Assembly (NCBI GenBank): GCA_017410375.1
Contig: JAFQQW010000059.1
Location: 62,001 to 126,000 of the forward strand
From: Clostridia bacterium
GTDB lineage: Bacteria > Bacillota > Clostridia > RGIG6154
Reading direction: 5' to 3'
DNA length: 64,000 bases
Part shown: positions 46,461 through 56,153 of the stretch, one piece after another
Layout: every line of letters starts with the position of its first letter
How positions within the stretch are numbered: the stretch's first letter is position 1
The notes under the pieces: model-generated
Seen by the model: only the letters and a program-made list of their open reading frames with translations
Told to the model about the DNA's origin: nothing
Databases searched by the model: none
Translations under genes and position numbers: made by a program

Positions 46461-48308
46461 TCACACAATCCGTTTAAATTCTTTTTCGATATAGTTTTTG
46501 GTGAACGAAATCATCAGCGGACGTCCGTGGGGACAGGTGCGGATTCTGTCGTTTTCCAGCACCAGACGCACCAGAAGCTCCATTTCCTCTTTTTGCATGG
46601 CATGGTTGGCTTTGATGGCACCTTTGCAGGCAATCATAAAGAATGCCTTGTCCAAAATGTCCTCTGCTTTTTTATTGTGACGAATCAGCTCAATGATTTC
46701 GGTGACGGTTTCTTCCACATGGTCTGTGGTAATATCCTCCGGAATCTGACGCACCGCATACTGTCCTGCTCCGAATGCATCAATATCAAACCCAAGCTTT
46801 TCGAAAGCTTCTTTGTTTTCCAGAAGCAACGCACCGTCGGTGGCAGAAAGGGTAATCATCTCGGGAAGCATTAAAAGCTGACCCGGGATTGCCATATCCT
46901 TTACCATTTCCTCATAGCGCAGTCGCTCATGTGCGGCGTGCTGATCCATCATCAGCATTTCGCCGTCCTTTTCAAAAATGATATAGGTGTTAAACACCTG
47001 CCCGCAGATTTTAAAATCCAATACGTCAGATGGTGCTTCCACCATTTCAGGCTGTGCTTCGGGCTGCATTTCGGCAAATTTCGGTTCAGGTTCTTCTAAA
47101 GTGCCGAAAAAATCCTCCTGTACCTCTGCCTTGGGTTCTACCGTGAACAGCGCCTTGTTTTCTTCTGCAAAAAAGTCAAAGGATTTTTCTTCCTTTTCGT
47201 ACCGCTCTGCAGGTGTCTCCTTTTTGTGTATCACATTGAAAGAAACAGGCTCGGGCTTTTTATCAGGCTGTGGCATGGTACTTTTCACTTCCGCCACGCT
47301 TTCCACCTGACGGGCTTTGGGGCCTCTTAAAAGTGCCTCCTGCACCGCCCAGAACACCGCACTTGTAATCAGCTTTTCATTGGCAAACTTAATTTCTAAT
47401 TTCTGGGGATGCACATTTACATCAGTCAGCATCGGAAGCACCGACACAGACAGCACCAGAATGGGACGCTTGCCCGTCATCAGCATGGTTTTATACCCTG
47501 CCTCTGCACTAAACTGCATTTCTTTGGATTTTACCCATCTGCCGTTTACAAAAAAGTTCTGCATGGTGCGGTTATTGCGCGCCACTTCGGGCAAACCGAT
47601 ATAACCCTTTACCGTAACCCCGTCCCGCTCCAAATCCACTTCCACCATTTTAGAAGCAATTTCGTTACCGAAAATCACAGGAAGCACATCTTTTAAATCG
47701 CCCGTACCCGGGGTTAAGAATACCTCTCTGCCATTGCTTAAAAGGCGGAACGAAATCTGCGGATAGCCCAGTGCCATTTTCTGCAACACGTCGGTTACAT
47801 GTGCCGCTTCGGCACTGTCTTTTTTTAAGAAGTGCATTCTGGCAGGGGTGTTAAAAAACAGATTCTCCACCACAATGGTTGTGCCGTCGGGACAGCCTGC
47901 CTCCGACTTGGAAAGAATCTGACCGCCCTCTATTTCGAGTGCCGTGCCAAAGGTTGCATCTTTGGTTTTGGTTAAAACCTGCACCTTGGATACCGCTGCG
48001 ATAGATGCGAGTGCCTCACCGCGAAAGCCCATGGTGTAAAGCTCATTCAAATCGTCAATTGAACGGATTTTACTGGTAGCATGCGGTAAGAAAGCGGTCT
48101 CCACATCCTCGGGCGCAATACCGCCACCGTTGTCTGTGACGCGGATGAACGAAATACCGCCGTTTTTAATTTCCACCGTGATTTTGTTCGCCCCTGCATC
48201 AATGGCGTTTTCTACCATTTCCTTTACCGCAGAAGCCGGTCGCTCCACCACCTCGCCTGCGGCGATTTTATTTACGGTTGTAACGTCTAAAACTTGTATT
48301 TTTCCCAT
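46461..48308 (-). CDS. mutL: DNA mismatch repair protein MutL (endonuclease type)
   Basis: A 615-residue MutL. The GHKL ATPase domain shows NKIAAGEVVERPASAVKEM, DNGGGI and GFRGEALASI. The C-domain has the endonuclease motif DQHAAHERLRYE (DQHA-x2-E-x4-E) and CPHGRP, as expected where MutH is absent. ATG 48308 is chosen because GGAGA lies 7 bases upstream and the protein start (GKIQVLDVTTVNKIAAGEVV) matches the family. It follows mutS by 13 bases. Confidence 0.97.
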   Translation of the reverse strand: MGKIQVLDVTTVNKIAAGEVVERPASAVKEMVENAIDAGANKITVEIKNGGISFIRVTDNGGGIAPEDVETAFLPHATSKIRSIDDLNELYTMGFRGEALASIAAVSKVQVLTKTKDATFGTALEIEGGQILSKSEAGCPDGTTIVVENLFFNTPARMHFLKKDSAEAAHVTDVLQKMALGYPQISFRLLSNGREVFLTPGTGDLKDVLPVIFGNEIASKMVEVDLERDGVTVKGYIGLPEVARNNRTMQNFFVNGRWVKSKEMQFSAEAGYKTMLMTGKRPILVLSVSVLPMLTDVNVHPQKLEIKFANEKLITSAVFWAVQEALLRGPKARQVESVAEVKSTMPQPDKKPEPVSFNVIHKKETPAERYEKEEKSFDFFAEENKALFTVEPKAEVQEDFFGTLEEPEPKFAEMQPEAQPEMVEAPSDVLDFKICGQVFNTYIIFEKDGEMLMMDQHAAHERLRYEEMVKDMAIPGQLLMLPEMITLSATDGALLLENKEAFEKLGFDIDAFGAGQYAVRQIPEDITTDHVEETVTEIIELIRHNKKAEDILDKAFFMIACKGAIKANHAMQKEEMELLVRLVLENDRIRTCPHGRPLMISFTKNYIEKEFKRIV

Positions 48309-48321
48309 ACAATTCTCCGTT

Positions 48322-50937
48322 TTATAAGATTTCGTCTGCTTTTTTCTTAATTTCAAACAATTTGTTCATCGCCTCAATGGGAGACAACACATTAATATCA
48401 ATTTTTTTGATTTCTTCCAGCAACTCATCCTTGGGCGCCTGAGAAAAATCAAACTGTAGCCCTTGGGTTTCGGGTAGCTTGCTCACTTTTTCTTTTCCCT
48501 TAACCTGCACCGTGCCCTTTTCCTCCAAAGCCTTTAAAATGGTTTTGGCGCGTTTAATAACCGTGTCGGGGATGCCTGCAAGAGAGGCTACCTCAATACC
48601 GTAGCTCTCGTCTGCTCCGCCCCGTACAATTTTACGCAGGAACACAACGGTATCGTCCCTTTTTTTAGCAACCACCGAGTAGTTTTTCACGCCCGGGATT
48701 TTGTCCTCTAATTCGGTCAGCTCGTGGTAATGGGTTGCAAACAGCGTTCTTGCGCCGATTTTCTTGGCATCTGCAATATATTCCACCACCGCCCAGGCAA
48801 TGGAAAGCCCGTCAAAGGTAGAGGTACCGCGTCCGATTTCGTCCAAAATCAGCAGGCTGTTTTCGGTGGAATTTTCGATGATGTTCGCCACCTCGTTCAT
48901 TTCCACCATGAAAGTGCTCTGTCCCGAGGACAGGTCATCCGAAGCCCCGATACGGGTAAAGATTTTATCCACAATACCGATTCTTGCAGAGGACGCAGGC
49001 ACAAAGCTTCCCATCTGCGCCATAATGACAATAAGCGCTGTCTGACGCATGTAAGTAGACTTACCTGCCATGTTCGGTCCCGTGATGATGGAAAACGCAC
49101 TGTCCTTTTTGTCTAAGTATGTGTCATTCGGCACAAACAGAGAATCTGTCATCACCTTTTCCACCACCGGGTGTCTGCCGTCTTTAATATCAATCTCGCC
49201 CGACAAATCAATTTCAGGCTTTACATAGTTGTTTTTGTATGCGGTTTCTGCAAGAGATGCCAAAACATCCATGCTTGCAATCACCTTTGCGGTACGCTGA
49301 ATCCGCTCAATTTCGTCACGGATACGTTCGCGGATGGCACAGAATAATCTGTATTCCTTTGCCACAATTTTGTCGTCCGAGCGAAGCACCAAATCTTCAA
49401 TCACCTTCAGCTCGTCGGTTATGTACCGCTCACAGTTGGCTAAAGTCTGCTTGCGCACATAATGAGCAGGCACCAAATCAAAGTAAGACTTTGTAACCTC
49501 AATATAGTACCCGAACACCTTGTTGAAGTTAATTTTCAAATTCTTGATGCCGGTTTCTTCTCTTTCTTTTGCTTCTAAGGTTAAAAGTTGGCTTGCACCG
49601 TCCTCTTTGCCGCTTCTCCAGGTATCCAGCTCCTCATCATAGCCTTTTTTGATGATACCGCCTTCACGCACCGTAAAGGGCGCGTCATCATCAATTGCCG
49701 CGTGGATGACATTCCGGATATCCTCTAAATCGTCAAATTCGGTACAAAGCTCTTTGACCAGACTGCTGCTTAAATGGCGCATGCTCTGCAAAAGTGCAGG
49801 AAAGCTTTTGATGGACTCTTTTAAGCCCAGCATATCCTTCGGGTTTGCACTGCCGTAGTCAATTTTGGCAATCATGCGTTCCATATCGCGGATGCCTGAA
49901 AGGGCTGTACGAATTTCCGAACGCAAAGCATGCTTTTGTAAAAGCTCTTCTACCGCTTCGTGTCTTCTGCGAATCTGTGCGCAGGATACCAGCGGCTGCT
50001 GTACCCAGGTTGCCATCATTCTGCCGCCCATAGCGGTGCAGGTTTTATCCAATACCCAAAGCAGACTCCCCTTTTTCTCCTGCTCGCGCATGGTTTTAGT
50101 CAGTTCTAAATTATATCTTGCCACCGTGTCTAAGCCCAAATACTGCTCCGACTGGTAAAATTCCACAAAATTAAACTGGGATAAATCGGTCATTTGGGTT
50201 TCTTCTAAATATGCAATCAAAAGTCCCGTTGCTAAAATACCGAGTCTTTCCTGCTCCACAACCGCCTTGGTCAGCTTGTTGGAAAGGTGCTTTTTTAAAA
50301 GCTCCACCGTTTCAGGCTCGGGCAATTCCGCACGTTTTTGTGCCAAGCATTTAAACTTATGCCCGATAAAATTCAGCACCGCCTTGTCTGCAGCTAAAAA
50401 GTCGTTATATACCACCTCGGAGGGGGAATACTTGGAAAGCTCGTTGAGCAAATCCGTTTTTGCCGCCACACCGCCCAAAGAGGTTGCATACAGCTCGCCT
50501 GTAGAAACGTCCGCCGCCGCAATGCCATAACCAAGACCCGATTTATAGATCGCAATCAAAAAGTTGTTTTTGGTATCCTCCAAAACGTCCGGCAGGGTAA
50601 TGGTGCCGGGGGTGATGACCTTAATGACCTTGCGCTCTACAATCCCTGTTGCTTCGTTCGGGTCCTGGGTCTGTTCACAGATAGCTACCTTATAGCCTGC
50701 CTTTACAAGCTTTGCAATGTAGCCGTCACAGCTGTGAAAGGGTACGCCGCACATGGGTGCGCGTTCTTCCTGACCGCAGTCTCTGCCGGTTAAGGTTAAT
50801 CCCAGAACTTCGGATGCTACCTTCGCATCCCCGAAAAACATTTCATAAAAGTCCCCTAAACGGTAAAACACAATACAATCGGGATAATTGTCTTTAATTG
50901 CAAGATACTGCTTCATCATGGGGGTAAATTCCTTCAT
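48322..50937 (-). CDS. mutS: DNA mismatch repair protein MutS
   Basis: An 871-residue MutS with the mismatch-recognition motif LGDFYEMFF at residues 28-36, connector and lever domains, and the ATPase domain with ITGPNMAGKSTYMRQTAL, DEIGRGTSTFDG and FATHYHELTELE. Normal length. Second gene of miaB-mutS-mutL-miaA-hfq. Confidence 0.98.
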   Translation of the reverse strand: MKEFTPMMKQYLAIKDNYPDCIVFYRLGDFYEMFFGDAKVASEVLGLTLTGRDCGQEERAPMCGVPFHSCDGYIAKLVKAGYKVAICEQTQDPNEATGIVERKVIKVITPGTITLPDVLEDTKNNFLIAIYKSGLGYGIAAADVSTGELYATSLGGVAAKTDLLNELSKYSPSEVVYNDFLAADKAVLNFIGHKFKCLAQKRAELPEPETVELLKKHLSNKLTKAVVEQERLGILATGLLIAYLEETQMTDLSQFNFVEFYQSEQYLGLDTVARYNLELTKTMREQEKKGSLLWVLDKTCTAMGGRMMATWVQQPLVSCAQIRRRHEAVEELLQKHALRSEIRTALSGIRDMERMIAKIDYGSANPKDMLGLKESIKSFPALLQSMRHLSSSLVKELCTEFDDLEDIRNVIHAAIDDDAPFTVREGGIIKKGYDEELDTWRSGKEDGASQLLTLEAKEREETGIKNLKINFNKVFGYYIEVTKSYFDLVPAHYVRKQTLANCERYITDELKVIEDLVLRSDDKIVAKEYRLFCAIRERIRDEIERIQRTAKVIASMDVLASLAETAYKNNYVKPEIDLSGEIDIKDGRHPVVEKVMTDSLFVPNDTYLDKKDSAFSIITGPNMAGKSTYMRQTALIVIMAQMGSFVPASSARIGIVDKIFTRIGASDDLSSGQSTFMVEMNEVANIIENSTENSLLILDEIGRGTSTFDGLSIAWAVVEYIADAKKIGARTLFATHYHELTELEDKIPGVKNYSVVAKKRDDTVVFLRKIVRGGADESYGIEVASLAGIPDTVIKRAKTILKALEEKGTVQVKGKEKVSKLPETQGLQFDFSQAPKDELLEEIKKIDINVLSPIEAMNKLFEIKKKADEIL

Positions 50938-50955
50938 GTATTTCTCTCCCTTCTT

Positions 50956-52371
50956 TCAGACAATTTCGCCGTACAGAGACCAGGTTCTGATTTCTGTAAT
51001 TTTTGCCGAAACCGTCTTTCCGATAAAGCTTTTGTCCGCACGGATGTTTACAACCTTGTTGCTTTCTGTCCGTGCCTCTAAAACCTCTTTATCGGTTTTA
51101 CTTTCTCCCTCAACAAACACGAGAAGAATTTTATCCTGATAGGATTCATTAATTTCCCTGGAAATATCATTCTGAAGCTTTACGAGCCGTTCAAAATTAT
51201 GCTGAATTTGCTTGCCGTCCAAAACAGGCTCCATTTTTTCCGCTACAGTTCCTTTTCGCTTGGAATAGATAAACGTAAACAAGTTGTCAAACCGAACCTC
51301 TTTAACCAACGTCATGGTCTCTTCAAAATCCTCGTTGGTTTCGGTGGGAAAACCCACAATAACATCTGAGGTCAATGCAATATCAGGCATTTTCTCCCGA
51401 AGCTTTTTAACCGTTTCCAAGTATTTTTCCCGGGTATAGCTTCGATTCATCGCCTTTAAGGTTTTGTTACTGCCTGCCTGGAAGGGCAAATGCAATTGCT
51501 TACAAACCTTATCACACTCTGCCATGGCTAAGATAAGCTCGTCCGAAATATCTTTTGGATGACTGGTGGCAAAACGGATGCGTTCAATGCCGTCAATTTC
51601 GTTTACCGCTCTTAAAAGCTCCGCAAAGGTCATGCTTTCTTGCAAATCCTTGCCGTAGGAGTTTACATTCTGACCCAGTAACGTAATTTCCTTGCATCCG
51701 TCTTTGGCAAGACTTCTCACTTCGTTCAGTACATCTTCAGGCAAACGGCTTCGTTCTCTGCCACGCACATAGGGTACAATGCAATAAGAGCAGAAATTGT
51801 TACAGCCGTACATCACGCTGACCCATGCCTTGTATTTGTCATCTCTGAGCATCGGGATATCTTCGCAAATCTTACCGTCCGACTGAAATACATCAAACAC
51901 ACGGTTGCCCGACTTTGCCTTTTGCAAAAGCTCAGGAAATCTGTAAAGAGAATGGGTGCCGAACACCATACCCACATGACGGAAACGACGGAAGAAATCT
52001 TTGGCAATTTCCTCCTGCTGTACCATACATCCGCAAACGCCCACAATCAGCTTTTTGCGTTTGGCTTTCAAATGCTTTAACGCGCCCACATTGCCCTTTA
52101 ATTTTTTCTCGGCATTTTCACGCACGGCACAGGTGTTAAACAGAATCACTTCCGCTTCTTCCCGCACATCGGTCATTTCGTATCCCATGTTTGTGAGCAT
52201 GCCCTTGATGCGTTCCGAATCGTTTTCGTTCTGCTGACAGCCATAGGTAATTACGCAAGCCTTCGGTATATGCTTTCGCCGTTTGTTCTGTGCGGCGATT
52301 TTCTCTGTAATTTCTTTCTGACGCATCATTTCGGACACGTCAATCCGCTTTTCCTGAGCCATATTTTCCAT
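50956..52371 (-). CDS. miaB: tRNA-2-methylthio-N6-dimethylallyladenosine synthase MiaB
   Basis: A 471-residue methylthiotransferase. Auxiliary cluster cysteines lie in ITYGCQQNENDSERIKGML, FNTCAVRENAEKK and VGVCGCMVQQE. The radical SAM motif is CNNFCSYC, followed by IVPYVRGRERSR, and a TRAM domain ends the protein. It modifies A37 of tRNAs already carrying the MiaA product. First gene of the repair/tRNA operon, under a good promoter. Confidence 0.97.
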   Translation of the reverse strand: MENMAQEKRIDVSEMMRQKEITEKIAAQNKRRKHIPKACVITYGCQQNENDSERIKGMLTNMGYEMTDVREEAEVILFNTCAVRENAEKKLKGNVGALKHLKAKRKKLIVGVCGCMVQQEEIAKDFFRRFRHVGMVFGTHSLYRFPELLQKAKSGNRVFDVFQSDGKICEDIPMLRDDKYKAWVSVMYGCNNFCSYCIVPYVRGRERSRLPEDVLNEVRSLAKDGCKEITLLGQNVNSYGKDLQESMTFAELLRAVNEIDGIERIRFATSHPKDISDELILAMAECDKVCKQLHLPFQAGSNKTLKAMNRSYTREKYLETVKKLREKMPDIALTSDVIVGFPTETNEDFEETMTLVKEVRFDNLFTFIYSKRKGTVAEKMEPVLDGKQIQHNFERLVKLQNDISREINESYQDKILLVFVEGESKTDKEVLEARTESNKVVNIRADKSFIGKTVSAKITEIRTWSLYGEIV

Positions 52372-52401
52372 CCTTCAAATTCATAAATGCTTATTCATTT
52401 T

Positions 52402-52430
52402 ATTATACCAAAGAATCGCCTTTTTTGCAA
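52402..52430 (-). promoter_or_regulatory. Promoter of miaB-mutS-mutL-miaA-hfq
   Basis: TTGCAA (52425-52430), 17 bases, perfect TATAAT (52402-52407) on the - strand, about 30 bases before the miaB start. Tight gene spacing suggests transcription can continue from here through the division genes to rluD. Confidence 0.88.
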
Positions 52431-52455
52431 TAGAAAACAAAGATTTTTTACAAAA

Positions 52456-52484
52456 AAATTCTCCCTTTTTTGAAGGGAGAATTT
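52456..52484. terminator. Terminator after the GH3 gene
   Basis: AAATTCTCCCTT and AAGGGAGAATTT pair perfectly over 12 bp around a TTTTG loop, 10 bases past the GH3 stop, with an A/T-rich flank on both sides. Confidence 0.9.
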
Positions 52485-52493
52485 AAATACATT

Positions 52494-54125
52494 TTATACG
52501 CCTCTTTCAAAGAAGCCTTTCAATTCCACGGGACTTTTTCCCACCGCAGGCTTTTCGCCCAAAAGCACCTTTACAAATGCCGACATGGTTTCTGCCGCTG
52601 CACTGTATGCGTTTACATAGGTACGCAAAAACGGAAGCTCGTAAAGCTTATACGGGTCACCGAAGGAGGTGAAAATTACACAAGGATGGTCCACCGCAAC
52701 CCCACGCCAGAAGGGCATGATATTATCCCAGTTAATCCGGAGTGTTCCGCCTAAATAGTTGATCGGTTCCATACGGCAGTTGATTAAAATACAGTCATAG
52801 TCGTCCTTGATTCTGCCGAGCAGATAGTGGTCATTGTCACTTAATGTATCCGCCACATATCCCCGCTTTTCAAGTTCTTCCGAAAGCACTTTGATATCCT
52901 GCATAAAAGCAAGGTCTGTTTTTCCGACTTTTTGCAAATTCACCAGCAAAAATTTTGCACCTTTTTTAGGAGAGAGCGGAATGAGATTTTGCGTGTTGCG
53001 GATAACCGTAATGCTTTTTTCAGCAATTTCCCGGGACAAAGCCTCAATATTTTCGCTCAAAACGATTGCATTTTCAATTTTATCCTGATCCTCAAACAAT
53101 CGTGCCTTGGCTTTCAAACCAATTATTCGGATAAACGCATCCTTTAAACGTTCCTTGGTGATTTCGCCTGATTGAATCGCATCCACCAGATAATGAAAAT
53201 CCTTGGGCAACGGGAACAGAAGCATATCACCGCCCGATTTAATAAAGGTAACCGACAGCTTATCGGGCGGACACATTACGCTTGTGCCGACCATACTCAT
53301 GGCATCCGAAACCACGCAGCCTTCATAAGCCAGCTCCCCTTTCAAAAGGTCTGTGATGATTTTTTTGCTTAAGGTTGCAGGCTTTCCGCCAAGAACAGGG
53401 TCTACTTCGTCACCCACCCAGGGCAAATCAATATGCGCCACCATAACAGATGCCGTGCCCTGCTTAAACATTTCTTTATACACATACCCGAAGGTTTTCA
53501 TCCATTCTTCCTTGGACAGAGAATTCACCGAAGTACAGAAATGCTGATTTCTGTCATCCATGCCGTCTCCGGGGAAATGCTTGCTTGCCGCCATCAGCAT
53601 GCCGCTATTCTGCATACCTCTGATGTAAGCACCTGCAATTTTTGCCACCTGCTCAGGCTTATCGGACACTGCACGCACATTTACCACAGGGTTATCTTTG
53701 TTAAAATTGATATCTACAATAGGGGCAAAATTCCAATGCACACCGTTTTTTCTGCAAATTTCGCCCGTAACGCGACCGGCTCTTTCAATCAGCTTTTCAT
53801 CATCGCAAGCCCCCCAAGCCATAGGTCTCGGGAAATACGCCTCGTCCTTTAAAACACAACCCGGACCGTTTTCCACATCCCCTGCAACAATAACGGGGAT
53901 TTTTGTGTATTTGTTGGCAATATCGGTAAATTGCTTAATCTGTTCCTTTGTGCTGTTTCCGCCAAAGAAAAGACCGCCCGGACGGATTTCCTTTGCAATT
54001 TCTTCAAATTGCTCGGGAGTTGTGCCGTTGTTTAACTGTATACACATAAGCTGACCTGCAAGGTCCTCCACAGACAGCTCATCAAACAATTTTTCTGCAT
54101 ACGCCTTTGAATTTTCAATACCCAT
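52494..54125 (-). CDS. Glycoside hydrolase family 3 protein (NagZ-like)
   Basis: A 543-residue protein: GH3 N-terminal barrel with the NagZ-type motif K182-H-F-P-G-D187 and the nucleophile D274 in VVSDAMSM, then a C-terminal alpha/beta sandwich-like domain (about 370-543, starting ITVIRNTQNLIPL). The KH-x-PGDG loop with downstream D-x-x-x-H (DDRNQH) suggests beta-N-acetylhexosaminidase activity. No signal peptide. ATG 54125 has AAAGGAG 7 bases upstream, so the 13-codon longer frame is not used. It is next to a fucosidase and an SGNH esterase, fitting host- or mucin-type glycan use. Confidence 0.9.
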   Translation of the reverse strand: MGIENSKAYAEKLFDELSVEDLAGQLMCIQLNNGTTPEQFEEIAKEIRPGGLFFGGNSTKEQIKQFTDIANKYTKIPVIVAGDVENGPGCVLKDEAYFPRPMAWGACDDEKLIERAGRVTGEICRKNGVHWNFAPIVDINFNKDNPVVNVRAVSDKPEQVAKIAGAYIRGMQNSGMLMAASKHFPGDGMDDRNQHFCTSVNSLSKEEWMKTFGYVYKEMFKQGTASVMVAHIDLPWVGDEVDPVLGGKPATLSKKIITDLLKGELAYEGCVVSDAMSMVGTSVMCPPDKLSVTFIKSGGDMLLFPLPKDFHYLVDAIQSGEITKERLKDAFIRIIGLKAKARLFEDQDKIENAIVLSENIEALSREIAEKSITVIRNTQNLIPLSPKKGAKFLLVNLQKVGKTDLAFMQDIKVLSEELEKRGYVADTLSDNDHYLLGRIKDDYDCILINCRMEPINYLGGTLRINWDNIMPFWRGVAVDHPCVIFTSFGDPYKLYELPFLRTYVNAYSAAAETMSAFVKVLLGEKPAVGKSPVELKGFFERGV

Positions 54126-54152
54126 AGCAATGCTCCTTTGTTTTTTTATTTT

Positions 54153-54181
54153 ATTATAAATCAAGAAATCAAAAATTCAAT
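54153..54181 (-). promoter_or_regulatory. Probable promoter of the GH3 gene
   Basis: TATAAT (54153-54158) on the - strand with a weak -35 (TTGAAT or ATTGAA, 54175-54181), spacer 16-17. Confidence 0.55.
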
Positions 54182-54214
54182 ACAATAGTGGGTAAAAAAT
54201 ATGTATTTTTGCGT

Positions 54215-54246
54215 AGAAAAAAGAGCTATAAATTTATTACAGCCCC
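54215..54246 (-). terminator. Terminator after the HAD gene at 54254
   Basis: On the - strand, GGGCTGTAA pairs with TTATAGCTC (one or two wobbles) around an AAAT loop and is followed by TTTTTTC. The core TAAATTTATTACA also occurs next to the gene end at 22775. Confidence 0.75.
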
Positions 54247-54253
54247 TCAATCT

Positions 54254-54907
54254 TTAATTTAAAAGCAGTTTGCATAGCTCTTGCACCGATTGCACAATAT
54301 AATTTGCTCCTGCGTTCTGTAGCTCCTCCAAATCACCGTGTCCGTACAACACACCAACAGAGTCGATTTTATGGACTTTTGCACCTTCAATATCAAATTT
54401 ACGGTCACCAATCATAACCGCCTCTTCGGGGTTATATCCTGCAACGCGCGAGATAGCAAGACGCATCACATCCGGCTTTTCCACCACCGTTTCATTCAAA
54501 TCACTACCTGCAATCACATCAAAAAAGGGTGCAAGATTAAAGTGGCGCAGCACTTCTTTCGCCTGCGGCTCGGGCTTTGTGGTGGCTAAGCAAAGCACAC
54601 CCCCTGCTTCTTTTAATCTTTTTAAAAGTTCAGGTATGCCGTCATACACCTTATTTTCATAAATGCCTTTTACCAAAAAACGCTCACGATAATACAGCAG
54701 TGCCTGCCGCGCAGTAGGCTCGTCAAACCCGTAATGCTCCATAAATGCAGGCACAAGCGGAGGTCCTATAAACTTACAAAGCTTTTTTCTGTCCGGCTCG
54801 TCAATACCAAGCTTTGAGAGGGCATACTGAATGCATTTGGTGATGCCCTCCTCCGGCTCGGTGAGTGTACCGTCCAAGTCGAATAATATGTATTTGTATT
54901 TCATCAT
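54254..54907 (-). CDS. HAD-superfamily phosphatase (phosphoglycolate phosphatase-like)
   Basis: A 217-residue HAD hydrolase: motif I FDLDGTLTEPEEG at residues 8-20, LATTKPEP for motif II, and MIGDRKFDIEGAK for motif IV. Group Gph/PgmB-like with an alpha-helical cap. It overlaps the fucosidase gene by 4 bases, so it may dephosphorylate a sugar phosphate from that pathway; substrate not determinable. Confidence 0.9.
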   Translation of the reverse strand: MMKYKYILFDLDGTLTEPEEGITKCIQYALSKLGIDEPDRKKLCKFIGPPLVPAFMEHYGFDEPTARQALLYYRERFLVKGIYENKVYDGIPELLKRLKEAGGVLCLATTKPEPQAKEVLRHFNLAPFFDVIAGSDLNETVVEKPDVMRLAISRVAGYNPEEAVMIGDRKFDIEGAKVHKIDSVGVLYGHGDLEELQNAGANYIVQSVQELCKLLLN

Positions 54908-56139
54908 TCTTCAATATCTGCAACCGCTACACGAACCACATAATTGATGCCGTAAGCAAAGCCCGTAGCATGCATCAGGAAGGTGTCGCCCATCTGTGTA
55001 AAGGGTAATTCCTTATTATTATCCATCCAGCGCAGATTGCTGATTTTGCCTTTCACCCCTGCAAAGGTGCGTGCCGCATCGTTGGACATGGAAACGGTAA
55101 CGTCCTTGTCGCCGTCAATCTTTAAATCATGGATAAAGAAATACATTTTGTTGCCGTCACGGAGTGCAAAATCCTTGCCTCTGCCTTCCACACCGCAGGG
55201 CAATGCATTGCGGATGGCAGGCTCGAAAATCTTAACCCACTCGCCCACACATTCAAGCGTATATTTCTGAATGGGCAAAACACCGCCCTGGGCAGTAGGT
55301 CCGATGTTTAACAGATAGTTTGCACCGACTTTCCTGCAGGCACAGAGGGTTTCAATCAGCTGTGCGGTAGACTTGTTGTTAAAGTCACAAGAGCCAACAC
55401 CCCAGTGGTCGTTAATGGTTTCGCACATTTCTGCCGCTAAGTATTTGGGCATCCCTTCTCGGTTCATTGGCTCGGGTCTGCCCTGTTCAAAGGTAACAGA
55501 GTCCAGTTCAATGTTACCCAAAGCACCGCGGTCATGAATACCTGTGTTATTGATAATCATTGCCTCGGGCTGATATTTACGGATGGTGGCATATAACTCG
55601 TCTTCTTTCCAGTCCGCATCTTTTTTGGACCAGTTGCCGTCAAACCACAAGCCTCCGATTTTGCCGTAGTTTTTACAAAGGATTTCAACCGATTTTCTTA
55701 AGTATTCCAGGTACGCATCAAAATCGGTTTCGAATTCGTCTTTCCACCAGTCTAAGGTTGTATGATAGAAAAACGGAATGATATCATGCTTGTTGCAGGC
55801 ATCCACAAATTCGCGCACCAAATCACGCTTTGCAGGGCTGTGCGGTGCATCGTATTCATTCAAGCCACAAGTGTCATACAGCGAAAAGCCTTCGTGATGA
55901 CGGGTGGTTAAGGTGATATATTTCATACCTGCATTTTTGGCTGTCAGCACCAGTTCTTCCGCATTAAAATCCTCTGCAGTGAAGGTGTCAAACAGCTTCA
56001 TATATTCTTCCTTGGGCATTTTGTACATGTGCATTGCCCATTCGCCTTTGCCCATCTGAGAATAAAGTCCCCAGTGTACAAACATACCGAATCCTAATTT
56101 TTCAAATCTTGCAATATAAGGTAACGCCTTTGGTATCAT
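54904..56139 (-). CDS. Alpha-L-fucosidase (GH29)
   Basis: A 411-residue GH29 protein: FGMFVHWGLYSQMGKGEWAM near the start, TLTTRHHEGFSLYDT, GGLWFDGNW with the nucleophile aspartate at about residue 200, and NYLLNIGPTAQG near 295. A small C-terminal beta domain follows. There is no signal peptide, so it cleaves fucosides inside the cell. Part of an apparent operon SGNH-GH29-HAD. Confidence 0.92.
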   Translation of the reverse strand: MIPKALPYIARFEKLGFGMFVHWGLYSQMGKGEWAMHMYKMPKEEYMKLFDTFTAEDFNAEELVLTAKNAGMKYITLTTRHHEGFSLYDTCGLNEYDAPHSPAKRDLVREFVDACNKHDIIPFFYHTTLDWWKDEFETDFDAYLEYLRKSVEILCKNYGKIGGLWFDGNWSKKDADWKEDELYATIRKYQPEAMIINNTGIHDRGALGNIELDSVTFEQGRPEPMNREGMPKYLAAEMCETINDHWGVGSCDFNNKSTAQLIETLCACRKVGANYLLNIGPTAQGGVLPIQKYTLECVGEWVKIFEPAIRNALPCGVEGRGKDFALRDGNKMYFFIHDLKIDGDKDVTVSMSNDAARTFAGVKGKISNLRWMDNNKELPFTQMGDTFLMHATGFAYGINYVVRVAVADIEE

Positions 56140-56153
56140 AGCTAAAATCTCCT